A stretch of DNA of 64,000 nucleotides, taken from positions 1,116,001 through 1,180,000 of the forward strand of contig NZ_QCXY01000001.1 of NCBI RefSeq assembly GCF_003347495.1, in the 5' to 3' direction. The stretch is from Pleomorphovibrio marinus (GTDB taxonomy: Bacteria > Bacteroidota > Bacteroidia > Cytophagales > Cyclobacteriaceae). Under the pieces are notes generated by a model. The model worked only from the letters and a program-made list of their open reading frames with translations, ran no database searches and was not told where the DNA came from. Positions 7,651 through 17,382 of the stretch are shown piece after piece. The translations under genes were made by a program, and so were the position numbers. Position 1 is the first letter of the stretch. Each line of letters begins with the position of its first letter.

Positions 7651-10275
7651 TTACCTACTAAATCTTACAAAAAAATAGGGTGTCTCCCTGTTCAAATCCG
7701 GAAAAATCCTTCCTTCGCCATTTTTGTCCATCAATTCAATTAGGTACATAAAATCGTAAACAAAATTAATTTTCTCTGATGGGACTACTGCCTGATAAGT
7801 GTCTTTTTCTTCTAATGGAGTCATTTGAAGGGTTTCATAAGCCTCTTCTTGATTTACGCTGCGATACCGCAATCTTACCCACTTTATTTCAGCAGCAGCC
7901 CTTGCCTTTATTGTTATGGTTATGGGTTTTCCAACTTCAGCTTCCGTAATAGGGTCATGCGTAATTTCAAAAAGCTTACTGTAGTCAGCATTTGTCAAAG
8001 GTTTGTACTTAGGTGCAGTCTTTATTTTACTTCCATCGCCTTCGATTTCGCTTCTTTTTTTCTCTAGTTTGGAAAGACCCTCCTCTAAGGCGATCAATTC
8101 ATCCTTCCAATGTCCGCAAAGATCAGCTATGCAAACTCCGAGTTTTAAGTCATCAGTATAAATATTTCCCGCAGCTTCCACAATTTGCTTCCAGGCTTCG
8201 ATGGCATTTCTCTCATGGTCTATAGCTTCATCAAGTGCCGATGGATCCTTTGTGTGTTCAAATAAGCGATAAGAAACAGCAGCGGGGATTCTTCGGGAAT
8301 GATAAAGAGCCAGGGAAGACAGGATTTTTAAATCTGCGATAGTGGAAGTAAATTCTTTGTTTGCATTTTCTCCGATCGCCTTTTCAGCATCCACAATAAG
8401 TTGATTGATTTCATTCGACGTCTGTTCAAACCAAAAACTATTTGTTGAAGGTAGTACCTTAGCCATTTCATTACCCTCCAAAAGCCATAGGGCCTCTTCG
8501 TCAAAATTAGCGAACTGTATCAAGTCACTCCCTTCATTTGTGGCATAAACGGGCAAATCACCCAACCTTTGTTTTTCCGCCCAACCTCTAGTGGTAGGGA
8601 AGCCGCGGTAGGGATAAACAGAGGTGATTATTCGAGGTAAAACCCAACTCGCTTTGTGTAATGCGGTTTCAATTATTGACCCTGCTTTTTCACCGAATCT
8701 GACTTCGAATTCTTTTTGCCAAGTTTCAGCTGATACATCCGGGTTGTATCCAATTCTTCCAAAAACCTGAAAAAAATGCCAATAGCGTTCGAACTCCCAT
8801 TTGTAATACTGGTAATCTGGGTTTAAAAGATCAAAGGGTGTTTCATCATGTGGTTGAGCCTCCATTTTAGTGGCCAGTGGCTCATTTACTTCGAAACCAT
8901 CTCCGTCATACAAATGTGTGCTTTCTGCAAAGCGACGGGCATATTCGGGGTTCCCCCATAAAAGAATTCTCGTGGTGCCTCCATTCCAAAGCCTCCAATG
9001 GATTTTGAATTTTTTTGGATAGCTCAGCATGGATGCGTAACTATGACGAATCGGGCTTTTTTCAGGATTTACTTTTGTCGGATGATAAGGCATACCCATT
9101 TGCTCCATCCAGTATTTGGTTGTAATTCGAAAATTGATGTCCACATCAATGGCACTTTCAATAACTGATGGTGGCAATTCTTTGGCACGAAGGTCCAATC
9201 TAAGATCAGGAGATGTTTCTTTGACCATCTTGAAAACATCCAACCAAAATAAATCTTGCTCTTCATGTTTCAAGCCGGATTCGTTATGCATGCGGAATTG
9301 AATTCCATCTAAATCCGGGACCAGTTTGATGAATTTTGCCAAGGCCGCTTTATTATAAGCGGTGAGGTTATCTGAATCCACTCCCCATACAAGCCCGTGA
9401 ACAGGTTCATTTGGTGCGTCTTTTGTCCCAGGAATACCACCGCCCTGCACTCCTCCTCTATAAATATGGTCCCATATGCCAACAGTAAATTGAATACCTC
9501 TATCGTGGGCCATTTTAATTAATTTGTTTAGCGCCTTTAAGTTACGATCCTGTTCTTCCGGGGTAATCCCAACCATTTTTACAGTAGGAAACTCTTCCGT
9601 GTCAAAGAAATACGGATAGGCAGGGGCCAGAAAACCACCATTTTCATAGCCAAAAATCACAACTAAATTGTTGAACCTATTTTTAGCAAGCATGTCTAAG
9701 TAATCAACCCAATAAGCTTCATCGTAAAATCTTGTCTCCCAATAGGTACGGTTCATCGTGTAAATTGAAAGGGCCCGTTCAATTACATCCGGTTTTTCGG
9801 AAATTTCCTTCACTTCACTCATTGGATTATTATCGTCACTGCCCCAACTGATCCGATCTGCGACATCCAATAATGCGTACATAAGTCCTCTGTCATCAAA
9901 TCCGCTGATTACCCAAAGTGCTTTATTTTGCCAAGTGGTCTTCCAAATTTCAAGTGCCTCAGCAGCTTCGTCCAATTTTTTGTTTTCCGATTTTAATTTT
10001 TGTGCAGCGGGGCCATCCGCTGAGGATAAACCCGCCATAATGACCAGAGAACCTTTTGCAGCATCGAGGGAACCTATTTTTTCAAAGGAAATTTTTCTTT
10101 TATTTAAAGATTCAGTGAGTTTATTTATCCCATGAGATACAGCAGGCCCGGGGTTTTCGTCAATGACGATGGAGACCTGAGTAGTGTTACCTGTACAGCC
10201 ATAGAAAATAGCTACGGAGAAAACGATTAGAAAATAAAAAATTAATTTTTTATATCGTTGAGGTGTCTTGTTCAT
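7651..10275 (-). CDS. Large lipoprotein putative glycosidase, GH20b-like N-domain/GH67-like (paralog 1)
   Basis: The 874-aa lipoprotein has a signal peptide ending at IFYGC (Cys27). It has an N-terminal zincin-like fold domain of the kind seen in GH20 and GH67 enzymes (DDRGLMYALLDVADRI at about 127-142), then a barrel-like catalytic region starting at YLDMLAKNRFN. Glu332 in RMHNESG aligns by position with glutamates in the two other large paralogs of this window (Glu505 at 22100-24835, Glu306 at 59952-62681), making it a candidate general acid. The last about 110 residues form a beta-rich appended domain. It stands alone on the minus strand, converging with the acyltransferase gene. It should sit on the outer membrane and attack a glycan, perhaps an acidic one, but no family number can be given from sequence reading alone. 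Confidence 0.6.
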   Translation of the reverse strand: MNKTPQRYKKLIFYFLIVFSVAIFYGCTGNTTQVSIVIDENPGPAVSHGINKLTESLNKRKISFEKIGSLDAAKGSLVIMAGLSSADGPAAQKLKSENKKLDEAAEALEIWKTTWQNKALWVISGFDDRGLMYALLDVADRISWGSDDNNPMSEVKEISEKPDVIERALSIYTMNRTYWETRFYDEAYWVDYLDMLAKNRFNNLVVIFGYENGGFLAPAYPYFFDTEEFPTVKMVGITPEEQDRNLKALNKLIKMAHDRGIQFTVGIWDHIYRGGVQGGGIPGTKDAPNEPVHGLVWGVDSDNLTAYNKAALAKFIKLVPDLDGIQFRMHNESGLKHEEQDLFWLDVFKMVKETSPDLRLDLRAKELPPSVIESAIDVDINFRITTKYWMEQMGMPYHPTKVNPEKSPIRHSYASMLSYPKKFKIHWRLWNGGTTRILLWGNPEYARRFAESTHLYDGDGFEVNEPLATKMEAQPHDETPFDLLNPDYQYYKWEFERYWHFFQVFGRIGYNPDVSAETWQKEFEVRFGEKAGSIIETALHKASWVLPRIITSVYPYRGFPTTRGWAEKQRLGDLPVYATNEGSDLIQFANFDEEALWLLEGNEMAKVLPSTNSFWFEQTSNEINQLIVDAEKAIGENANKEFTSTIADLKILSSLALYHSRRIPAAVSYRLFEHTKDPSALDEAIDHERNAIEAWKQIVEAAGNIYTDDLKLGVCIADLCGHWKDELIALEEGLSKLEKKRSEIEGDGSKIKTAPKYKPLTNADYSKLFEITHDPITEAEVGKPITITIKARAAAEIKWVRLRYRSVNQEEAYETLQMTPLEEKDTYQAVVPSEKINFVYDFMYLIELMDKNGEGRIFPDLNRETPYFFVRFSR

Positions 10276-10338
10276 AAAATTTTTATTTACTGATGTTTCG
10301 CAAAGTTAAATTCCAACTTTATCGCAATAGCGTTATTG

Positions 10339-10508
10339 CTAAATTTTTGGATAGCACTTTTCAAAACCCTTGTACCTAGCTTTGATTTCAATGCACAGTG
10401 CATTAATCCTTCCTTTATTTTCAACAAGCTTCCGCTTGTCAATGCTACCTTGCGCTAGATCTTTAATCAGGAATTTGCTGATCCTTGGTAGGTTCTTTTC
10501 AAGTTAAA
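10339..10508 (-). pseudogene. Short C-terminal gene remnant
   Basis: On the minus strand an open frame of about 55 codons, with no start codon of its own, runs to a stop at 10339-10341. It reads like real protein (for example KRKLVENKGRINALC and RYKGFEKC), with lysine-rich coding character. I do not recognise the family. It lies between the large lipoprotein gene and the toxin-antitoxin remnant in the 10276-10669 stretch, which otherwise holds no gene, and fits a patch of decaying accessory genes. A short piece at about 10563-10590 matches the start of the dispersed repeat described at 26383. Confidence 0.35.
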
Positions 10509-10669
10509 AACTTTTAACCAATTTTGAAATGCATAGCATCAGCGACCTTAAGATGAATCACATGAAATCGAGATGAGGAGAACCTCAGGCGGAGAATTAA
10601 ATATTTGCATTTACAGAAAGGAAATGACATCTAACTCGTATGGTCAGACCAAACCTTCACCAAACCATT

Positions 10670-10951
10670 ATGAGCATTGACGAACAATACTTAAAATCAC
10701 TTCGGGACAAAGCTAAAAAATCTTGGCTAGGCCTTATTAAACCCGATGATTGGCTAAATGAAATTAGGGGAGGATCTGAAGCTTGGGGCAGTTTTACTTG
10801 GTACAAGCTTTTTACTGCGTTTCCTAAACGGCAAAGATTTCTTATTCAAAAACGCAAATGGTTATTTTCGTTACTTCATGGAGAAGGAAATAGTAATGAT
10901 GATTTCTACTATCAGCATTGCGGAATACTGTGTTGGTGGCGATATTCATGA
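10670..10951 (+). pseudogene. Antitoxin-like gene that has lost its stop
   Basis: The first about 38 codons (KAKKSWLGLIKPDDWLNEIRGG) match the style of short antitoxins paired with PIN toxins in Bacteroidota, which end soon after this point. Here the frame runs on for 56 more codons through the toxin coding region in a different frame, giving a basic, meaningless tail. A TTG or GTG upstream at 10640 could also start the frame, but the ATG at 10670 fits the antitoxin better. It overlaps the PIN remnant from 10758. Interpreted as a broken toxin-antitoxin operon. Confidence 0.5.
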
Positions 10952-11000
10952 ACTACCATTACGAAATTTACAAATCGTTCCTTTAAAATTTAGCCTATGA
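10758..11000 (+). pseudogene. Truncated PIN-domain toxin remnant
   Basis: The frame reads like the first half of a VapC-type PIN ribonuclease: GAVLLGTSFLLRFLNG followed by IAEYCVGGDIHELPL. The canonical first catalytic aspartate (LLDTSF) is glycine here, and the domain stops after about 71 codons, before the later acidic residues. The stop TGA (10998-11000) overlaps the ATG of the following hydrolase gene, so the truncation may have fused the toxin operon to that gene. It cannot be an active nuclease. The initiating codon is uncertain. Confidence 0.6.
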
Positions 11001-11833
11001 GCACAAAAGTAATTAGCACCCAAAAGGGGGATATAGAAGTCAACATAACCGGGAGGGGTGTCCCCATTCTTATTGCTCACGGTGGCCATAGCAGTTGCAA
11101 GGAAAGGATCCTTCATAAAGGAATGGACCTAAATAGATTCCTCTTAATCACCCCTTCAAGGCCTGGTTACGGAAATACACCACTTGCTGACAGGGTTTCA
11201 CCACAGGATACGGCCGAATTGTTTAATGCCCTCTTAGATGAACTACAATTGGAAGCGGTGATTTTAGTAGGGCTTTCTGCCGGGGGATTGAGTGCTTTGG
11301 CATTCGCTTCATATTTTCCAGCAAGGGTTAAAAAGCTTGTTCTGGTTTCGGCAGTGACAAAAAAATGGATGTCCGAAAAAGATGGTACCTATCTAAGAGC
11401 GAAAAAACTGTTTGCCCCGGGTAGGGAAAAATATACCTGGGGGCTATTTCGCTTTTTTAGTCGCTTGTTTCCAAGGATGATGGCTGGTGTATTGTTTAAA
11501 GAGCTTTCTGGCTTTCAACCAATCAATATGACAAACGGGGAAATCGCAGAACTTTTTGCTATGATTAACTTACAGCGATCAAAGGAGGGTTTTGTAAACG
11601 ACTTGGATCAAGATCTTGGTGAGGAGGTAGTGCAAAGGATTTCTTGTCCCACTTTCATTTTACATGGTTCCTATGATAAATCGGTACCTGTTGCACACGC
11701 CCAATTTGCTCATGCTACAATCAAACATTCCATTTTAAAGATTTATGATAATAAGTGGGGGCACTTGCTTTGGCTAGGAAATGAAGGGAGTCTCCCTATT
11801 CATGATATGCTGGGATTTATTGAGGGACCGTAA
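10997..11833 (+). CDS. Alpha/beta-fold hydrolase
   Basis: This 278-aa protein has the fold's core signature: an oxyanion-loop AHGGHSS near residue 28, the nucleophile elbow GLSAGG near 93, an acid region HGSYDKSVP near 230 and the catalytic histidine in KWGHLLW near 255. A cap-like helical insert lies between about 120 and 190. Such enzymes hydrolyse esters, lactones, epoxides or related bonds; the substrate cannot be inferred. Its ATG overlaps the stop of a decayed PIN toxin frame (ATGA), so expression may be coupled to that remnant. No signal peptide, therefore cytoplasmic. After it, 11834-12113 shows no gene. Confidence 0.85.
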   Translation: MSTKVISTQKGDIEVNITGRGVPILIAHGGHSSCKERILHKGMDLNRFLLITPSRPGYGNTPLADRVSPQDTAELFNALLDELQLEAVILVGLSAGGLSALAFASYFPARVKKLVLVSAVTKKWMSEKDGTYLRAKKLFAPGREKYTWGLFRFFSRLFPRMMAGVLFKELSGFQPINMTNGEIAELFAMINLQRSKEGFVNDLDQDLGEEVVQRISCPTFILHGSYDKSVPVAHAQFAHATIKHSILKIYDNKWGHLLWLGNEGSLPIHDMLGFIEGP

Positions 11834-12113
11834 AAAGCAATGAGTTTGTTGGTGGATGGGTCTGTTTTATGGTTAATTGTTAATGATTAGTTTTTGGGGT
11901 CGTTTAGAAATGGCTCTATGGTTTTTTTCAACTTCATTTTAGGGATGCAGCGTCCTATAATCAGGTGCTAAGTTCGTGGTGTGTATTGAATATTCCGGAG
12001 TTAAGGAGCATGGTCCCTTTTGATATTCTTTCGGAGGGTTATAGCAAGGCTGGTTTTTGCAACTTAGGTTAAAATCCATTGTTGAAAAGTGGCATTGAGT
12101 TCATTAAGGCATA

Positions 12114-14321
12114 TTAAATATTGAGCCAATAGGACAACCTCAACACCAGTGAGCGGGTTTTTATGTTGAGATTTTCGGGAAAGTAATTTTCTGTATAAAC
12201 GATAAATAAATCAGAAACCGGCTTAAATCTCCATTGAAACCGGGTATTTATATTGATATTTTCTTGCTGATTGTTGTATTGGATAAAGGTGCTTAGAAAC
12301 AGTTGATCTGTAAAAGAAACCTCAAATCGAGGTCCCACCAGCCAGAGGTTTGCACTGGCGTAGGGGTCAGGCAGGTTAATGCGGTTGTGTTCAGCAAAAA
12401 GAGATATCGTACCATAAGGCTGTACCCGATAGTTTACCTCATTTCGCCAGTAAAATCGGGTCCCATTGTAAAACCCACCATAATACATGGAAGATTGATA
12501 ATTGAAAAATTTTCGGGTATCAGAAGTATAAGTGAGTCCAGCTCTTGTATATCGGATATTTGTGTTTTCAGGTATCTGTTCACCTCCTGTGCGGGTAGGG
12601 TCAAATGGGAAAAACAAATAAATGAATTGGTTGTAAATCCTTAAGTTCAGGGAGGAGGTATTCCTCCATTCCATTCTATAGTTAAAGGTAACCTGCTCGT
12701 CTGTTTTCAAGTCAAAGTCTTGGTCTTTGTAGAGGTTATAATAGACCTTGAACTTATGAGTCAGTATAGGGGAGCCCCCGGTTGGGAAAATTCGGAATTC
12801 CGCATTAGGAGCGACTCTCCAATATCCTAAGCGCGGCACGTAACCCACTTCAGCATTAAAATTTTCTCCCACATGTTCGTGTTTCCAGTATACCTCTAAG
12901 TTTTTGGTATTGTACCTTAATTCACTGCCATGGGCAAATTCATTGCCGCTTAGCATAGGGCTAAAAGAACGATGGAAAAAAAAATTGCCGTTCCACTTAT
13001 CGTTTTCCGTAGCCAGATTATAGTCAACTCCCACTAATCGGTTATAATCTGGTATAGTGGTCCCTGCCTCAGGAGAATTTGTAGTCTGTCGATTGACCAT
13101 TATCCCGTTAATACTTGAGCGGCTAAACACATTTTTCTGAAAAGTGCCTACTGTAAAATTTTGCCCTGGAATGCCTAGGCCTTGATCACTTGCTGTCTGC
13201 ATGTTCATCAGGCCTACTCTTAAGTTATCTCCCACCTTTCCGTTTAGCCTGGCCCCGTAGAGGATACTGTTTTCTGATGTTCTCCCTAAACTGTCTGAGA
13301 CCAGGCCTATTCTTCTGGAGAAAAACGGCCTGATATCAGAAAACCCATAATCAGCGAACAAATCGGCATTCTCCAGAAAAAATTGCCTCCGTTCTGGAAA
13401 AAACAATTCAAATCGATCTAAATTAGTTTGCTGTTGATCCACCTCAACTGCCGAAAAATCAGGGTTGACAGTCAGGTCAAGATTTAAAGAAGGGGTAATG
13501 GCAATCTTGGCGTCCATTCCAGCTGAGGTAGCTTGTTCCGAAGCAGTACCAGCTTCATGGTTTTTGGATGTATTTCCAGCCAAATAAGGAATCAGGGAGA
13601 TATTTGGCCCTTGTTTTTGTATGGGTTTTTCCCAGTGCATATACCCAGTAAAAGCCAAATGGGCAAAGTCCTGATGAATTGGAACAGGTGCCCAAGAAGA
13701 AGATTCAAAATTTTTGAGGTCATTGCGGAGAAAATTGATCCTCCAGGATTCAGTTCCTTCTGTAAATCGCAAGGTTTTAAATGGGATGGCAATTTCCACC
13801 TCCCAGCGGTCATCAAATACTTGGGTAGCAGAAAACCATACATTGTCCCATATGATTTCAAGGTTATCTCCATTGGTAACCAAGGCCTCCAATTGGATGT
13901 TCATGGGGTTTACTGAAAATAAAAAACCGTTCATTCCGTCATCATATGGCCCAATAATTACCGCAAACGCGTCATTTTTAGCAAATTCATAATCTCTTTG
14001 TAAGGAAGAAATAATATGGGGCCCCACGGTGCTATCATACAATTTAGCTCCAATGTAAAGGAACTGATTATCATACATCACCCTTACCTCGGTTTTTTCA
14101 CTGGCAGGTTCCCCTTCATCTGGAGTTTGTTGCGTAAATGAGTCCTGCATTTCCGCGTCCTGCCATTCAGGCTCATCCAGCCGCCCATCTATCTTGATGG
14201 CTTCATCAATGGGGAAAACATTCAGTACATAGGGTGGGTTTGTAGCATTTGATTTACTCTGGCCTTTTAGGATAAAGGAATTTGCTGTAAAAAAGAAAAA
14301 GAGTATCCAACAGTTTTTCAT
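12114..14321 (-). CDS. DUF5916 protein: CBM9-like domain plus outer-membrane barrel
   Basis: The 735-aa protein begins with a signal peptide ending near KGQ. A domain at about residues 35-220 resembles a family-9 carbohydrate-binding module (KIDGRLDEPEW, VMYDNQFLYIGAKL), and a long beta-rich region from about 250 to the end alternates polar and aromatic residues and terminates in a barrel-like RSLVLRLSYWLNI. A central block with VDQQQTNLDRFELFFPERRQFFLE is strongly typical of the DUF5916 family. It probably lies in the outer membrane; the role is unknown, although related proteins are often near peptidases or carbohydrate genes. It is not obviously co-transcribed with neighbours. Confidence 0.85.
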   Translation of the reverse strand: MKNCWILFFFFTANSFILKGQSKSNATNPPYVLNVFPIDEAIKIDGRLDEPEWQDAEMQDSFTQQTPDEGEPASEKTEVRVMYDNQFLYIGAKLYDSTVGPHIISSLQRDYEFAKNDAFAVIIGPYDDGMNGFLFSVNPMNIQLEALVTNGDNLEIIWDNVWFSATQVFDDRWEVEIAIPFKTLRFTEGTESWRINFLRNDLKNFESSSWAPVPIHQDFAHLAFTGYMHWEKPIQKQGPNISLIPYLAGNTSKNHEAGTASEQATSAGMDAKIAITPSLNLDLTVNPDFSAVEVDQQQTNLDRFELFFPERRQFFLENADLFADYGFSDIRPFFSRRIGLVSDSLGRTSENSILYGARLNGKVGDNLRVGLMNMQTASDQGLGIPGQNFTVGTFQKNVFSRSSINGIMVNRQTTNSPEAGTTIPDYNRLVGVDYNLATENDKWNGNFFFHRSFSPMLSGNEFAHGSELRYNTKNLEVYWKHEHVGENFNAEVGYVPRLGYWRVAPNAEFRIFPTGGSPILTHKFKVYYNLYKDQDFDLKTDEQVTFNYRMEWRNTSSLNLRIYNQFIYLFFPFDPTRTGGEQIPENTNIRYTRAGLTYTSDTRKFFNYQSSMYYGGFYNGTRFYWRNEVNYRVQPYGTISLFAEHNRINLPDPYASANLWLVGPRFEVSFTDQLFLSTFIQYNNQQENININTRFQWRFKPVSDLFIVYTENYFPENLNIKTRSLVLRLSYWLNI

Positions 14322-14670
14322 ACACTAAACTGGACAGCTTTACCTATCCACCTACTTATTTTTGGCCTTTTCCACTGAAATTTTCATCCAAGCAGGGTTA
14401 TTTATATTTTATGGTAAATGAACTATAGAAATTACTATTTTTTTTTATTAAGGACAAAAACAACACCAAGAAATTGTGAGGCATTTTTGTGTTTTCACTC
14501 CCGGTGCTTCAGGCTTCTCAGTTTGATGATTCCGATGGAATTAGTGAATGAAATAAATTCCCAAATGGCAGAACTTCAGCCCCATTCCGAAACTACCAGA
14601 GGGTTATCCAGTGAAACTCCCATTTGTTCGTGATTTACACCCAGAGTGGGGGACTTGTTTGGATTCACCC
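14322..14670. other. Intergenic, nothing recognised
   Basis: About 350 bases between two minus-strand barrel protein genes. I see no convincing gene, repeat or terminator; the stretch must contain the promoter of neither neighbour except possibly the 12114-14321 gene, whose start lies at its left edge. Confidence 0.5.
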
Positions 14671-16032
14671 CTACTTTTTGAAAATATGATGCAGTGGCAA
14701 TCTGTATTCTACATCGAGCATCCAGCCATTCAATCTTCCTTGTGATTCCAAAGAGCCTGGAACACCGCTTACCTGATAGTCCACCTGTACTCGGTCAAAA
14801 GCTGGACTTCCGTAATTTCTGGACGCCTTGAAGGTGATCAGCCCGGTTCTGAAAAGCGGCATTTCGGTGTAAATACCGGAATTAAAAAAAACTCCAGTGG
14901 AATTGACAGGAAGTCCTGTCCTTTGGACCTCATAAGGGAAAGTCACCCCTTCCATAATTCTTGCACCTGCATAATTTACCACACCTTCTCCTCCGTTTTC
15001 AAATACGACAGGGATATGGGTAGTAAAAGTAGCACCTACACGGATTTTCTTGGAAATGGGCAATTGCCTATCGTATCTTATTGTGATCGGAATGGTGGAG
15101 GCTATAAATCTTCTGTGATTTGCAGATACAGGGATTCCTTCGGAGTTTGAAAGTTCATATACATTTCTTCCTCTAAATCCAGCATACCCCGCTTCTGCCG
15201 AAAAGTCTCCAAACCTATATCCCACTCCAAACCCATAAGCTGTACTCACATTTTGAAAATCATCCGTAGGATCATGGATTGGATCAGTAACCCGGCGTAG
15301 GGAGGCTGACCCCATCACATATATTCCTTTTGCCCATATATTATCCATATCTGGTTTTGGAGTTTTATCCAAATTTCTTTTGGACTTGGACCAATTGTCT
15401 GTATTTATGCCATAGCCCAGAAACAATCCGGTATAGGAATTTCTACCGGATATGGGCATCCCCACCCAATTTTCACTGCCATAAGGATTGCTGGAAGCAA
15501 ACCCCTGTTGGTGCCTGATACCCACCAGTAGGTAGTTTCTCTTTTTGGTATAAAATTTCACCCCAGCTTCCGCCCTGGCTACAAAATGAATGTCCCTTTT
15601 GCTTGTAAACCCAAATATACCTTCCATGGGTTCCAAGTAGTTGTTGACAGATATGCCCACAGAGGGTTGAAAATAGAATGCATGTTTTTCCCTCTCTAAA
15701 TTGTACCGGACTCCTATGGCATAATTGCCGTTATTATTAGACTGATTGTTCCCTGTTGAAAACGGGTTATCCAATCGTATCGCCGAACGCATCCATTCGG
15801 TTTGTACGCTCATTTGCCAGCTGTCGCTGATCCTTGGTAAAAAATTCAATCCCGCATGCTGACCCAAAGGACTTGAAAACTGCAGGTCTGGATTGGCAAC
15901 CGGCTCCCCTGCTTGGAAGTAATTCTTATTGAAACCACCGTAAAGTTCAACATTAAGTTTATTTTGACCCCTGACATTCGATACAAACGAAAAAAAGAAT
16001 AAAACAATAAATCCTCTGTAAAATGTCTTCAT
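14671..16032 (-). CDS. Secreted outer-membrane beta-barrel protein, unknown family
   Basis: From the ATG at 16032 the protein has 453 residues and opens with a clear signal peptide (MKTFYRGFIVLFFFSF, cleavage near VRGQ). A TTG eight codons upstream is possible but leaves a charged stretch before the signal, so it was rejected. The rest is beta-rich with repeated glycine/aromatic strands (LFLGYGI, FGVGYRFGDFSAEAGY) and ends with YRLPLHHIFKK, as in outer-membrane barrels of the PorT/OmpA-like class. It resembles the next minus-strand gene in style, so the two may be paralogs. Function unknown. Confidence 0.7.
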   Translation of the reverse strand: MKTFYRGFIVLFFFSFVSNVRGQNKLNVELYGGFNKNYFQAGEPVANPDLQFSSPLGQHAGLNFLPRISDSWQMSVQTEWMRSAIRLDNPFSTGNNQSNNNGNYAIGVRYNLEREKHAFYFQPSVGISVNNYLEPMEGIFGFTSKRDIHFVARAEAGVKFYTKKRNYLLVGIRHQQGFASSNPYGSENWVGMPISGRNSYTGLFLGYGINTDNWSKSKRNLDKTPKPDMDNIWAKGIYVMGSASLRRVTDPIHDPTDDFQNVSTAYGFGVGYRFGDFSAEAGYAGFRGRNVYELSNSEGIPVSANHRRFIASTIPITIRYDRQLPISKKIRVGATFTTHIPVVFENGGEGVVNYAGARIMEGVTFPYEVQRTGLPVNSTGVFFNSGIYTEMPLFRTGLITFKASRNYGSPAFDRVQVDYQVSGVPGSLESQGRLNGWMLDVEYRLPLHHIFKK

Positions 16033-16218
16033 GTCTTTATATTTTGTTTTGATCAAAAGTAGCGGGCAAAAACGTAATTTAAAAGATGGGGTTGGTTAAT
16101 AAAGCCTAAATGTAATGTTAAAATTGCTAAAAGCTACTGATAACGAAAGAACCAAAACTTTAAATGATTTATCGTTTTTCGTATTGCCATATTCGATAGC
16201 TCAACAAATTTAAAACTT

Positions 16219-17025
16219 TTATTTGGTCTCTGTAAAAAGATTCAAAGGGAGTTTGTAAGCAATTTCCACCATATACCCTTCAATTGTGATATCATCGTTG
16301 AAAACTCCTTTTTCATTTAGATACTCCCATCGATAAGTCACTGTCCTAAGCGGACCTGCGGATATGGCCCTGGAAAACTGCACATTCAAAAATGAGGATT
16401 TGAAAACCTGAAGCTCTGCATACACCCCCGCTTTAAAAAATCCAGATACCCTGGGACCGTCCCAGTTAAATTTGTAGTCCAAAAATTTGTCCCTTTCACT
16501 TCTGTAATCAAAGTAATAGATTCCTCTTCCCTGGCTAGTTGTATTTCTGGTTTGCTGCAAGAGTAAGTTGAGGGAACCCATGGCACCAAATCTAAATTTC
16601 TTGGATGGACCCGTGGGCACATCATACTTCAACACTAGTGGAAGAAAAACGGAATTATAATTTCTAAAGGTCTGCATATAATCAGCTGCCGGTGCGATGA
16701 AATAGGTGCCACTGTGATATTGCCAAATAAAACCCAGGCCAGTTTCGAAGGAGGCATTGTTTAACCTATAGCCATAATTCACCCCAACTACCCCGTTGTA
16801 TTCTCCATAACCTCCGGTGAAAACATCCTTACCTTTGGCATTTTCATGTCTTCTGAGTCCAGCCTGAAAAAGTACATAGCCACCATCCGCCACACTTGCT
16901 TCTTGCCGCATCTTCTTTCTTTCCCACCTAGTGGAAAGCACTTCTGGTTCGTAATACCGCTGACCAAATCCTTCCATTACAAACAACATCAGGATCAAAC
17001 CCCAGAAAACGAATTTTGAAGACAT
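16219..17025 (-). CDS. Secreted beta-barrel protein, probable paralog of the preceding gene
   Basis: Starting at the ATG at 17025 the product has 268 residues with a signal peptide (MSSKFVFWGLILMLFV, cleavage near GFGQ). A TTG start eleven codons upstream would place an unlikely polar segment before it. The mature part is glycine/tyrosine-rich (GGYGEYNGVVGVNYGYRLNN, SFLNVQFSRAISAG) and ends EIAYKLPLNLF, close to the C-terminal DVEYRLPL motif of the 14671-16032 gene. It probably sits in the outer membrane. No function can be assigned. The spacing of 186 bases and same strand allow a joint transcript. Confidence 0.68.
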   Translation of the reverse strand: MSSKFVFWGLILMLFVMEGFGQRYYEPEVLSTRWERKKMRQEASVADGGYVLFQAGLRRHENAKGKDVFTGGYGEYNGVVGVNYGYRLNNASFETGLGFIWQYHSGTYFIAPAADYMQTFRNYNSVFLPLVLKYDVPTGPSKKFRFGAMGSLNLLLQQTRNTTSQGRGIYYFDYRSERDKFLDYKFNWDGPRVSGFFKAGVYAELQVFKSSFLNVQFSRAISAGPLRTVTYRWEYLNEKGVFNDDITIEGYMVEIAYKLPLNLFTETK

Positions 17026-17141
17026 AAACAGGAGGAAATTAAAGTTAAAATTTTTCAAATATCTTAAAAAAGGGTTGGTTTATTTTAGGAGGACTAAAAT
17101 TTTAAAAAAAATATTTTTTGAGAAATTAATAGTGACATTTC

Positions 17142-17370
17142 CCGAACCCCGAAAGTCTTTTAGTGGTCTGTATATCAATTGGTTAGGCCTAATTTGCATA
17201 CATAAAAAAACCTTCGAGGTCCAAAAAAGACCTCAAAGGTTCGTGATCCTGACCTTTGGGTTTTTTTTCCGAACCCCGAAGGTCTTTTGGTTGCATTGAG
17301 AACAATGGGTTCGGCCTACTTTGCATACGTAAGAAAACCTTCGAGGCCCAAAAAAGACCTCAAAGGTTTA
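17142..17370. repeat. Two-copy 127-base direct repeat with hairpins
   Basis: Two related units start at 17142 and 17269 with CCGAACCCCGAARGTCTTTT. Both end in a stem-loop: AACCTTCGAGGTC pairs with GACCTCAAAGGTT around a C/A-rich loop (17209-17241 and 17336-17368). The middle parts have diverged but keep a shared GGCCTAMTTTGCATAC block. The second hairpin lies 15 bases downstream of the stop of the minus-strand porin gene (17383-18063) and may end its transcript. Confidence 0.75.
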
Positions 17371-17382
17371 GGGAGATTTCAA

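Noticed and set aside
17142-17370. CRISPR array
   Set aside because: Only two units of about 127 bases with diverged centres and hairpins; no short regular repeats and no cas genes.
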